Below are positions 1 through 6,812 of a DNA stretch of 8,111 nucleotides, piece after piece. Below the pieces are notes generated by a model that saw only the letters and a program-made list of their open reading frames with translations, was not told the origin of the DNA and searched no databases. Made by a program: the position numbers and the translations under genes. This DNA comes from an uncultured Lachnospiraceae bacterium (GTDB lineage: Bacteria > Bacillota > Clostridia > Lachnospirales > Lachnospiraceae). The stretch's first letter is position 1; every line of letters starts with the position of its first letter. The stretch is taken from contig CAMALD010000048.1 in the NCBI GenBank assembly GCA_945836355.1, positions 1 to 8,111 of the forward strand, read 5' to 3'.

Positions 1-10
1 CACTCGCGCG

Positions 11-78
11 TAAGGTGTAAAGTTGCTAAAGCAACACGCGCTCGGCGCGTAGAATCTCGCAAGAGAGATTCTTTGTTC
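11..78 (+). repeat. Structured intergenic repeat, copy 1
   Basis: This is the left copy of a repeat found again at 1938-2005. The core (21-78) and its partner (1948-2005) are both 58 bases and differ by a few small indels and substitutions; the match extends left to about base 11 at lower identity (14 of 17 bases). Three hairpins can be drawn: GTTGC/GCAAC (22-35, TAAA loop left unpaired), ACGCGC/GCGCGT (36-50, TCG loop), and AGAATCTC/GAGATTCT (51-72, 6-base loop). The last is followed by TTGTTC, so it resembles an intrinsic terminator or a transcribed structured element. It ends 66 bases before the lipoprotein start codon. The window edge may cut its left side. What it does is not known from the sequence. 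Confidence 0.8.
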
Positions 79-144
79 AGAGATAATCTGCCGGAAAGAG
101 ACAGGATAAGGAAGAGCAGCATGGTTCGAAAAGGAGATGGGAAT

Positions 145-1881
145 ATGAGACGCAAATTTGGAATTTTACTGATAAGTGCTATCCTGACAGGAATGTGTGC
201 CTGTGGCGCGGAAAAAACGAGCGGGGAGGCGGGTGGAGCCATACCGACGGCGGAGCCGTCCGTGACAGCTGCTCCGGCCGGAGAACCGACAGCGGAGCCG
301 GAGGTTACAATTGAAACGACACAGGGGCCAACAGTGGAACCGGAGGTCACCGCCGAGCCGACCGCCGGATCGACTACCACGCCGCAGGTCACCGCCGAAC
401 CGACGCAGATTCAGGCAGCAGAGGTAACCAGGTTACATTCGGAGATAACATTTCGCTCCCGAGAGCTGGATGATGATGAATATCAATGCCTGCTGAAGGA
501 AAACTGGTGTGAGGTGCAGCTTTCGGAGGCGGATTGTGCGCGATATCCGGAGCTTGCAGCCGCGCTTGCCGCGGATAATGAGGCGAATGCAGCATATGCT
601 GCCCGGTTCATCGAGGACGAATACGCTAATGCATTACAGTGCCGTGAGGACTGGGATGACCCGTCAATGTATCTGTACCGCAATGTTCGTTATGCGATTA
701 TGCGCGCGGACTCCAATGTTTTTTCGGTGAAGCATTTTACTTCCTGGAATTACGGCGGGGCGCATGGGGAATACAGTAATTACGGTGTGAACTATGACAC
801 AAAAACCGGTAAAGTCCTGGAAATCTGGGATGTCATCCGGGACAAGGAAAAGCTGAAGGAGCTTCTCTGTGCAAAGCTGAATGAAAAGTATGGCGATGAA
901 TTGCTCTTTGGACCGGTGGAAGACAGCATGGATGAGTACCTGAACGGTACTTACGAGTTTAGCTGGGTGCTCGGATATGAGGGCGTGACCATCTTCTTTA
1001 ATCCGTATGAGCTGGCTTCCTTTGCGGCGGGTATTTTAACAATAAACATTGATTTTGATGAGTGTCCGGAAATCTTCAATGAGGAATATTGCAGGGTGCC
1101 GGATTCCTATGTAATTCCGATGGATTATGCCCTTGATAACTACATGGATATCGACGGGGATGGGCTTGCAAATCAAATTAGCGTGCAGGGCATTTATGAT
1201 GAATACGGTGAAATAGAGAAATGCAGTATCTGGATTGACGGTGAGACAACAGAGTGGGATTTCTTTACCATGTCGATTGAGCCATATCTGGTCAGAGCGG
1301 CAGACGGGAGAGTATACCTCTATCTTTTTGGCATAGGAGCAAGCGATTATGCGTTTGCGCGTGTGTTTGATTTAAGTGATGGAACACCGGCGGAACAGGG
1401 CGAGGGATACAATCTTTCGGTAGCGGTGCTGGCAAGTTGTGATGAATATGATGAAGATCAAAACGGTTCCGGCTATACCGGGTGTCGGACATATGCCGCA
1501 TTTACGGATACGGAAGAATTTTGGATGGATTCGCGGCTGGATGCGCTCAGCACGGTGTATGGTACAAAATCGTATCATATCGGAGCTGACGGTACGCCGG
1601 TGGCAAATGAGGACGCCTTCATGCTATGCAGCAGGCTGGAGCTGACAGCGCGGATGGACGTAGAGATGAAGCTTGTGGATGAGGATGGCTTCGAGGTGGG
1701 AAGTACCGTTGTGCCGGCAGGTAGTGTGTGCGAGTATTATCGCACGGATAACCGCACATGGGCGGATTTTATCTTGGAGGATGGAAGCATCGGGCGCGTG
1801 GAAATCACGACAGAGTGGCCAATGACGGTAAATGGCGTGGAGCTGGATTCTGTTTTTGAGGGTACGGTTTTTGCGGGTTGA
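145..1881 (+). CDS. Predicted surface lipoprotein with Pro/Thr-rich linker and DUF3298-type domain
   Basis: A 578-residue protein likely anchored on the outer face of the membrane; its function is unknown. The start at 145 is chosen because AAGGAG (130-135) lies upstream and the protein then begins MRRKFGILLISAILTG, a lipoprotein signal peptide with the lipidated cysteine probably C20 (C18 also possible). Upstream in-frame starts (TTG at 73, ATG at 121) would put a charged tail before the signal. Residues 22-95 are a low-complexity Pro/Thr/Glu/Ala stalk. Residues about 110-315 resemble DUF3298 (the extracellular domain type of RsiV and PdaC): YGGAHG at 203-208, then NYDTKTGK, and later IFFNPYELA from 283. 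D335-N343 (DIDGDGLAN) resembles a calcium-binding loop. Residues about 500-555 may form a small SH3-like beta domain. It appears to be a single-gene unit between two repeat copies. Ligand sensing or cell-wall binding is a guess from the family. Confidence 0.85.
   Translation: MRRKFGILLISAILTGMCACGAEKTSGEAGGAIPTAEPSVTAAPAGEPTAEPEVTIETTQGPTVEPEVTAEPTAGSTTTPQVTAEPTQIQAAEVTRLHSEITFRSRELDDDEYQCLLKENWCEVQLSEADCARYPELAAALAADNEANAAYAARFIEDEYANALQCREDWDDPSMYLYRNVRYAIMRADSNVFSVKHFTSWNYGGAHGEYSNYGVNYDTKTGKVLEIWDVIRDKEKLKELLCAKLNEKYGDELLFGPVEDSMDEYLNGTYEFSWVLGYEGVTIFFNPYELASFAAGILTINIDFDECPEIFNEEYCRVPDSYVIPMDYALDNYMDIDGDGLANQISVQGIYDEYGEIEKCSIWIDGETTEWDFFTMSIEPYLVRAADGRVYLYLFGIGASDYAFARVFDLSDGTPAEQGEGYNLSVAVLASCDEYDEDQNGSGYTGCRTYAAFTDTEEFWMDSRLDALSTVYGTKSYHIGADGTPVANEDAFMLCSRLELTARMDVEMKLVDEDGFEVGSTVVPAGSVCEYYRTDNRTWADFILEDGSIGRVEITTEWPMTVNGVELDSVFEGTVFAG
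241..420 (+). repeat. Pro/Thr/Glu-rich tandem linker inside the lipoprotein gene
   Basis: Codons 33-92 of the lipoprotein encode degenerate repeats built on P-T-x-E-P-x-V-T. At the DNA level a 17-base unit at 346-362 recurs at 388-404 with one mismatch, exactly 42 bases (14 codons) apart, so the array keeps the frame. Such linkers usually hold a domain away from the membrane through the cell wall. The array could vary in length between strains through slippage or recombination. Confidence 0.75.
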
Positions 1882-1911
1882 TTTGATTTCATCGAAAATT
1901 TTCCAAGAGGA

Positions 1912-1938
1912 AAGGGCGGGGCGTTATGTTCCGCCCTT
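1912..1938 (+). terminator. Terminator-like hairpin after the lipoprotein gene
   Basis: AAGGGCGG (1912-1919) pairs perfectly with CCGCCCTT (1931-1938) around an 11-base loop, 30 bases after the stop codon. The stem is GC-rich, but the tail (AAGTTGTTTAG) is only moderately T-rich, so termination may be weak or shared with the repeat hairpin just downstream. Confidence 0.6.
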
Positions 1939-2005
1939 AAGTTGTTTAGTTGCTAAAAGCAACACGCGCCGGACGCTAGAATCTCGCAGGCGAGATTCTT
2001 TGTTC
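1938..2005 (+). repeat. Structured intergenic repeat, copy 2
   Basis: Same-orientation partner of the repeat at 11-78. The first hairpin is GTTGCT/AGCAAC (1949-1963). The middle hairpin seen in copy 1 is degraded here. The last hairpin is stronger: AGAATCTCGC/GCGAGATTCT (1978-1999) is a perfect inverted repeat of 10 bases per arm, followed by TTGTTC. The element sits between the terminator-like hairpin of the lipoprotein gene and the promoter of the GH27 gene, and the -35 box begins on the next base. A mobile or spreading intergenic element, or a terminator/processing signal, would both fit. Confidence 0.8.
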
Positions 2006-2034
2006 TTGCCCTTGCATTGGATATTTGGTATAAT
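2006..2034 (+). promoter_or_regulatory. Sigma-A-type promoter for the esterase-GH27 gene
   Basis: TTGCCC (2006-2011) and a perfect TATAAT (2029-2034) are separated by 17 bases. Transcription would start near 2041, giving a leader of about 60 bases before the ATG at 2102. No clear operator or catabolite-control site was recognised nearby. Confidence 0.75.
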
Positions 2035-2101
2035 AAGGGATGATTTGGGGATATGGATTTTTTGGTATTCAAGTCAGGATTTTTAAGGAGGACAAGGGGA
2101 T

Positions 2102-4918
2102 ATGACAGCGGAAGAAAAGCAGGAGCTGCTGCATCGCTCGGCGGTTTATTTTGAGGATGCGCCGAGGTATGTTAAGGAGAAGGTATTGGAGCTGCATGGT
2201 CTGCACAGGGCGCTTGCGGATGCACGTGATGAGAAGGAGCAGGAGAGGCTGGCAGGTCTGCTGCTGGAGAAAATGAACGAGCTGACGCCGGTGGAGAATG
2301 CGCCGGAGAGAATTTATCTGTGGGCGGAGGGTAATATGCCGACGCTCGGGACTTACACGGACAACCCAGGATACCGCTACAATCATGATCCGGAGTTCAG
2401 ACCGTATATGTATGCGCTGACGGTTCCGGACAATGTGCAGCCTAAGGGGGCTGTGGTGGTATGTGCCGGCGGGGATCACGGTGACTGCACCATGCATGAG
2501 GGGTATCAGACCTGTATCGATCTGAATGCACTCGGTTATCAGTGCTTTCTGCTTTTGAACCGTACAAATCTCTGTCCTTATGACAGCAGGGAGGCAGGCG
2601 CCGATGCTGCCAGAGCGATTCAGATGGTGCGTAGGGATGCCAAAAAATACAGAATTGATGAGAACCGGGTGGCTTTCGCCGGGTTTTCAAACGGTGGTCT
2701 GACGGCAGAGGCATGTATCCGGTATTATTCCGGTACGCAGAAGATAAAAAATCATTTTGCGGATTATGTGCCGGAGGAATTGGACTCCTATTACGGCTCG
2801 CCGGATGCGGTCATTTGCGTGTATGGCCCGAGATTTGAGGGGACCTCATTTGATTATACCAATGTGGTATATCCGCCGACCTTCTTTGCTGTGGGCAGGG
2901 ACGACTCTGCTATGAAGAATCTGAATGCAACACTTCCGGATTTGATGGCCCACCATGTGGAGGTGGAGGTACATACCTTCTCCGGCGTGCCGCACGGACA
3001 GTCGGGTGTGACGATTTACGGAGGCAATCCGTATCCGCATTTCCAGCTCTGGCTGCCGCTTGCGGATGCATTCCTGCAGAATGTGTTTGCAAAATCGGTG
3101 GTGAAAAAAAGACCGGATGAACTAAACGACAGGGAATATCGCTATGATGCTTTTGAAAACAATAAGGTTCTGCTGAATAAGAAGAAGGGACATCTTCCGG
3201 CAATGGGCTGGAACAGCTGGAATGCATTCGGCAGCGGAAATACCGAGAAGCTCACGAAAGCGATGGCTGACGCGATGGTTGAGCTGGGGCTGGATAAGCT
3301 CGGCTACCGCTATGTGGTGCTGGACGATGGCTGCTACAAGCCGACACGTGTGGATGGGAAGCTGTCCAATGAGAGCGTGAAGTTCCCAGACGGCTTTAAG
3401 GCGCTGTCCGACTACATTCATGCCAAGGGGCTGAAGTTTGGTATGTACAATGACATCGGCACCAATCTGTGCGCCGGTGCAGCGGTGGGTACCTGCGGAC
3501 ACGAGGCAGTCGATGCACAGTCCTATGTGGATTGGGGCGTGGATTTCATTAAGGTGGACAACTGCTATTATCTTTGGGACAATGCCACCTTCTCGGATGC
3601 GGCGAATGCAAAATACGTTTATGCACCGGACATCCGCGCAATCCGTGTGAGCGGAAACGGCTTTGAGACAACCCTATCTGCAGTGCAGGACGGCATTCTG
3701 CGCGGTGAGGGCGCCGAGAAGAAGGAGGATTTTGTGACGGGTATCGGCACCTTTGACGGTACGGGGCCATGGGCATCCCCTGTGGGGGCGCGCAGCGGAG
3801 AGCTTGCATTTACGGTCAATGTCAGCGAAGCCGGTGAGTATGATCTGGTGGTTACCTATGCTTCCGCCACGGAAGTGGGCACCGGAAGCTGGCTGCAGGT
3901 TGCCGTGGGTGAAAAAGAAGATTCCGAGCTTTACTATGATGATTTTGTGCCGTCCACCGGCAGCAGGGAAAGCTTTGCCGATTCACCGGCGATTCGTATT
4001 TCTCTTAAGAAGGGGGATAATCTGATTCGTCTGATGAACCACAGAAGACAGGAGAATACGTTAAGCTCCTACGCAGCCCTGCTTGCGGGGCTGAATGCTG
4101 CCGATCCGGATCATGATATTATTTTCTCCATCTGTGAGTGGGGGAAGACTCAGCCGCAGAACTGGGGCTACAAGGTGGGCGATTCCTGGCGTATTTTGAA
4201 TGATATTACGTTCCGTGTGGGCAGGGACGGCGATCCGGGCATGGGCTCCTGGACGGATGATTATACGCCGAGTGTTACCTCGCAGTACAACAAGGCGGTG
4301 ATTATGGATGAGTTTGCCGGGCTTGACAAGGGCTGGAATGACCCGGATATGCTGATGGTGGGCATGAACGGTCTGACTGATGCGATGTACCGCACGCACA
4401 TGGCTATGTGGTGCATGATGAACGCTCCGCTGATGCTGGGACTTGATTTGCGCAGGGTGAAGAAGGGAGATGCTCTCTGGCAGATTATTGCCAATGAGAA
4501 GCTGATTGCGCTGAATCAGGATGCTCTGGGCGTTCCGGCTAAGCGTGTGTTCGCGAGCCTTAAGGCGGATGCGGAAAACATGGGTGAAATCTGCGTGGAT
4601 GCACCGGATGTATCCTATATCCGCAACAATAACCGTGTGGATATTCTGGCAAAGCCTCTTGCGGACGGCAGTGTAGCCCTTTCCTTTATCAATGTGAGCG
4701 AGGAGAAGAAGACGGCGGGATACAACGTTGATGTGGAGAGGATTGTAAAATTCATCGGCAGCAGGATGGTTGACGCGGATGTATTCACGAAAGCCGGGAG
4801 TTACCGCGTAATCGACCTCTGGACGGGCGAAGAGAGCGCAAACACCAGCGGATGCTTCACAGTGCATGAGCTGGAGGCTTGTGAAAATGTGACAATCAAG
4901 GTCGTTCCGAATGTGTGA
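2102..4918 (+). CDS. Fusion enzyme: alpha/beta-hydrolase esterase plus GH27 alpha-galactosidase
   Basis: A 938-residue, two-enzyme protein with no signal peptide, so probably cytoplasmic. AAGGAGG (2085-2091) supports the ATG at 2102. Residues about 105-335 are an alpha/beta-hydrolase: AGGDHG as a likely oxyanion-hole region, nucleophile elbow GFSNGG with Ser196, likely acid Asp267 or Asp268 (VGRDD), and His298 (GVPHG). This is the pattern of carbohydrate acetyl or feruloyl esterases. From residue 368 (MGWNSWNAFG) a GH27 catalytic domain follows: DDGC at 408-411, nucleophile Asp486 in KVDNC, CEWG at 678-681, acid/base Asp701 in SWRILNDI, WNDPDM at 745-750, then LNQDALG. CEW, rather than the CSW of alpha-N-acetylgalactosaminidases, and DDG favour alpha-galactosidase. 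Residues about 511-655 interrupt the barrel. A beta-sandwich ends the protein. Likely substrate: imported acetylated, galactose-decorated oligosaccharides (inference). It overlaps the next gene by 8 bases. Confidence 0.92.
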   Translation: MTAEEKQELLHRSAVYFEDAPRYVKEKVLELHGLHRALADARDEKEQERLAGLLLEKMNELTPVENAPERIYLWAEGNMPTLGTYTDNPGYRYNHDPEFRPYMYALTVPDNVQPKGAVVVCAGGDHGDCTMHEGYQTCIDLNALGYQCFLLLNRTNLCPYDSREAGADAARAIQMVRRDAKKYRIDENRVAFAGFSNGGLTAEACIRYYSGTQKIKNHFADYVPEELDSYYGSPDAVICVYGPRFEGTSFDYTNVVYPPTFFAVGRDDSAMKNLNATLPDLMAHHVEVEVHTFSGVPHGQSGVTIYGGNPYPHFQLWLPLADAFLQNVFAKSVVKKRPDELNDREYRYDAFENNKVLLNKKKGHLPAMGWNSWNAFGSGNTEKLTKAMADAMVELGLDKLGYRYVVLDDGCYKPTRVDGKLSNESVKFPDGFKALSDYIHAKGLKFGMYNDIGTNLCAGAAVGTCGHEAVDAQSYVDWGVDFIKVDNCYYLWDNATFSDAANAKYVYAPDIRAIRVSGNGFETTLSAVQDGILRGEGAEKKEDFVTGIGTFDGTGPWASPVGARSGELAFTVNVSEAGEYDLVVTYASATEVGTGSWLQVAVGEKEDSELYYDDFVPSTGSRESFADSPAIRISLKKGDNLIRLMNHRRQENTLSSYAALLAGLNAADPDHDIIFSICEWGKTQPQNWGYKVGDSWRILNDITFRVGRDGDPGMGSWTDDYTPSVTSQYNKAVIMDEFAGLDKGWNDPDMLMVGMNGLTDAMYRTHMAMWCMMNAPLMLGLDLRRVKKGDALWQIIANEKLIALNQDALGVPAKRVFASLKADAENMGEICVDAPDVSYIRNNNRVDILAKPLADGSVALSFINVSEEKKTAGYNVDVERIVKFIGSRMVDADVFTKAGSYRVIDLWTGEESANTSGCFTVHELEACENVTIKVVPNV
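3632..4066 (+). other. Beta-rich domain inserted in the GH27 barrel (possible CBM)
   Basis: Codons about 511-655 of the fusion enzyme lie between the nucleophile strand (IKVDNCY) and the segment that resumes with YAALLAGL and IIFSICEWG, which are normally close together in GH27. The insertion contains GEYDLVVTYAS, GSWLQVAVGE and a GDNLIRLMN segment, a pattern of alternating strands typical of CBM6/CBM35-like beta-sandwich modules. The boundaries are approximate, and sugar binding is inferred, not shown. Confidence 0.65.
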
Positions 4919-5849
4919 GAGAAAGCAGGAGCCTACAAAAGCGGTTACGGTCGAAGAATTTGTAAGGCTTATATGGGAGCATTATTGTAATAAAAACAGT
5001 CCGGGCTGTGCGTCGGAGGGCCGCGCGCAGCTTAGACGGGAGAATGAAGAGAGCGGTGGGGAGCCGGGGCTTTCTGCCGCTCTTTTTTTGCGTGGGCGGC
5101 AGCGCGGCTGGCTGGAGGAGCAGGATGCCACGGATGCGGGGAAGCTGCTGGAACGCCGCGCGGCTGCAAGAATCGTGCATGGTTTTTTGCAGCAGGAATG
5201 CATGGAGGCGGATGAGACAGACTGGGATGCTGCCAGAGCATTAAAGGATTTGTTTGACTGCCGTGTGTGCGTGGGGCATGTGGCACAGGTGTATGTCAAG
5301 GGCATTATGGGGGCAAAGCAACCGGGCGGAGCTGCGGGCGTGGCGGTGACGGATGAAAACTCTCATGAAGCAGTGAAGGAAAAACCTATTTCTTCTGAGA
5401 CGATGTTAATCAGGGATTGCGCAGAGGTGCAGCAGGAGCTACTTTTTGGAATGCAGGATACGGTCGGCATGGTCGAGGCGGACGGGATTGCCATGCGAAT
5501 GTTTGATAAATCCCTTCGGCTTCAGCCGGGTACCTCTGAAGGCAGACGGGAGAAAGCAAAACCGGGCGCGCAGGCAATTACGCGGGCAGAGGCGGAGGAA
5601 CTGCAAAGTGCGGGAGCGGTTCTTTTCGTGGATGTGCGCTCCGATACGGAATACGGGGAAGGGCATCTGGCCGGTGCAATCCATATCCCGATGGGGGCGC
5701 TGCTGATGAACCCGTTTGCTGCCGGACCGGATAAGACACGGGGGCTGGCTCTGTACTGCGACCGCGGCTATCAGAGTGAGATTGCGGCAAAGTGCCTTGC
5801 GGAGGCGGGCTATGAAAGGGTATTTTATTTTGCACTTGAAATAGCTTGA
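4911..5849 (+). CDS. Rhodanese-domain protein with SLH-like N-terminal region
   Basis: A 312-residue protein. Its ATG overlaps the end of the GH27 gene by 8 bases (ATGTGTGA) with no good ribosome binding site, so translational coupling is likely. The N-terminal part looks like degenerate S-layer-homology sequence: VTVEEFVRL near 12-20, ERRAAARIV in the middle, and DLFDCRVC followed by VAQVYVKGIMG, with C117 and C120 forming a CxxC. There is no signal peptide, so wall anchoring is unlikely and the fold may have another use. Residues 222-312 are a rhodanese domain: FVDVRSDTEYGEGHLAGAIH, then the active-site loop CDRGYQS with Cys283. Rhodaneses carry sulfur as a cysteine persulfide or act in related thiol chemistry. 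The C-terminus is short, ending soon after the last strand. Why it is tied to a glycosidase is not clear; co-transcription may be incidental. Confidence 0.8.
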   Translation: MCERKQEPTKAVTVEEFVRLIWEHYCNKNSPGCASEGRAQLRRENEESGGEPGLSAALFLRGRQRGWLEEQDATDAGKLLERRAAARIVHGFLQQECMEADETDWDAARALKDLFDCRVCVGHVAQVYVKGIMGAKQPGGAAGVAVTDENSHEAVKEKPISSETMLIRDCAEVQQELLFGMQDTVGMVEADGIAMRMFDKSLRLQPGTSEGRREKAKPGAQAITRAEAEELQSAGAVLFVDVRSDTEYGEGHLAGAIHIPMGALLMNPFAAGPDKTRGLALYCDRGYQSEIAAKCLAEAGYERVFYFALEIA

Positions 5850-5874
5850 CATCTTGTACTTTGGCTGATATAGT
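5846..5874 (+). promoter_or_regulatory. Near-consensus sigma-A promoter for the ABC operon
   Basis: A perfect TTGACA (5846-5851) and TATAGT (5869-5874) are separated by 17 bases. The -35 box contains the TGA stop codon of the rhodanese gene. Transcription would start near 5881, leaving about 130 bases of leader before the ATPase start codon. No convincing terminator separates it from the upstream genes, so read-through from 2006-2034 is also possible. Confidence 0.8.
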
Positions 5875-5883
5875 AGCAATTAC

Positions 5884-5900
5884 CCGTCTGCGGGAGGCGG
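5884..5900 (+). promoter_or_regulatory. Hairpin at the 5' end of the ABC operon leader
   Basis: CCGTCT (5884-5889) can pair with AGGCGG (5895-5900), including one G-T wobble, around a GCGGG loop. It falls within a few bases of the predicted transcription start, where it could stabilise the mRNA. It has no T-run after it, so it is a poor terminator. Confidence 0.45.
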
Positions 5901-5926
5901 AAGATTTTCCTGCGGAACAATTAAAT

Positions 5927-5939
5927 ATACCATCGGTAT
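5927..5939. promoter_or_regulatory. Short palindrome in the ABC operon leader, possible operator
   Basis: ATACC and GGTAT flank a 3-base ATC centre. It lies about 50 bases downstream of the predicted transcription start, in an A/T-rich stretch. A regulator binding here could act as a roadblock, but a 5-base half-site can occur by chance. Confidence 0.3.
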
Positions 5940-6013
5940 TTGACTGGCAAAATCCAGCGAAACCAGACCGACTTGGCAAGATATGAAAATATAACTACCA
6001 GGAGGAAGTAACG

Positions 6014-6802
6014 ATGATTACGATGGAAAATGTATGTAAATCGTACAAGGTTGCAAAACGAAACGCAGGCTTTGGTGAAGCCTGCAGGGCCCTGTTTCAC
6101 CGGGAGTATGAAGTGATTCATGCACTTGACAATGTCAGCTTCACCATTGACGACGGAGAGATGGTGGGCTACATCGGGCCGAACGGAGCGGGAAAAAGCT
6201 CCACAATCAAAATTCTAAGCGGAATATTAACACCGGATAGCGGAACTGTTTTGGTGGACGGAAGGATTCCATACAAAAACAGGATTGACCATGTGAGGGA
6301 AATCGGAGTCGTATTTGGTCAGCGCTCGCAGCTATGGTGGGATGTTCCGGTCATAGACTCCTTTGAGCTGTTAAAGGATATCTATTCTATTTCGGATGCA
6401 AAATACCACAACAATTTGGAAGAACTGACGGAGCTGCTGAATTTAAAGGAGCTGCTGCGCTCTCCGGCCAGACAGCTTTCCCTGGGACAGCGCATGCGCT
6501 GCGAGATTGCGGCATCGCTGCTGCACAGCCCGAGGATTCTGTTTCTGGATGAGCCGACCATCGGACTGGACGCGGTATCAAAGCTGGCGGTACGCGACTT
6601 TATCCGCAGGCAGAATGAAAACCATAAGACAACCGTGATTCTGACGACACATGATATGCAGGATATTGAGGCGTTGTCCAAGCGTATTATCCTGATTGGC
6701 AAAGGACAGATTTTGCTCGACGGTACGCCGGCGGATATCAAAAAGGGTGATGCGGGGATTGATGAGACAGTGGCAGAGCTTTACCGTGCCTACGATATTT
6801 AG
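6014..6802 (+). CDS. ABC transporter ATP-binding protein (ABC-2/DUF990-type exporter)
   Basis: The 262-residue ATPase that powers the two permeases downstream. AGGAGG (6000-6005) supports the ATG at 6014. All nucleotide-binding motifs are intact: Walker A GPNGAGKSS (55-63), a Q-loop in VFGQRSQLWWDVP, signature LSLGQ (155-159), Walker B ILFLDEP (from 175) with Asp179 and Glu180, and the switch histidine His213 in TTHD. The FGQRSQLWWD stretch and the long insertion before the first conserved strand (residues about 12-40) match the COG4586 type, which pairs with DUF990/ABC2_membrane_6 permeases. The last base of the gene falls inside the ribosome binding site of the next gene, so the operon is tightly coupled. 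The substrate cannot be read from the ATPase. Confidence 0.92.
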   Translation: MITMENVCKSYKVAKRNAGFGEACRALFHREYEVIHALDNVSFTIDDGEMVGYIGPNGAGKSSTIKILSGILTPDSGTVLVDGRIPYKNRIDHVREIGVVFGQRSQLWWDVPVIDSFELLKDIYSISDAKYHNNLEELTELLNLKELLRSPARQLSLGQRMRCEIAASLLHSPRILFLDEPTIGLDAVSKLAVRDFIRRQNENHKTTVILTTHDMQDIEALSKRIILIGKGQILLDGTPADIKKGDAGIDETVAELYRAYDI

Positions 6803-6812
6803 GAGGTGCGCC

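Noticed and set aside
11..78. Repeat considered as a CRISPR repeat or att site
   Set aside because: There are only two copies about 1.9 kb apart with a normal gene between them, and no spacers, integrase or cas genes.
73..144. Upstream extension of the lipoprotein gene to a TTG at 73
   Set aside because: It would place 24 charged residues before a clear lipoprotein signal peptide, and the start would fall in the tail of the repeat. The ATG at 145 has its own AAGGAG.
1832..2086. 84-codon + strand frame across the intergenic region
   Set aside because: It runs from inside the lipoprotein gene through the terminator hairpin, repeat copy 2 and the promoter, so it cannot be a sensible gene.
2069..2497. 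142-codon open frame on the - strand across the GH27 gene start
   Set aside because: It overlaps a strongly supported start region on the other strand and encodes an Arg/His/Leu-rich sequence without motifs.
4061..4867. 268-codon open frame on the - strand
   Set aside because: It lies wholly inside the GH27 coding region, has no ribosome binding site or recognisable domain, and its His/Arg/Ile-rich composition is typical of a shadow frame.
6696..6812. Upstream extension of the first permease into the ATPase gene
   Set aside because: It overlaps the ATPase C-terminal coding sequence by over 100 bases, while the ATG at 6813 has an AGGAGGTG at the right distance.
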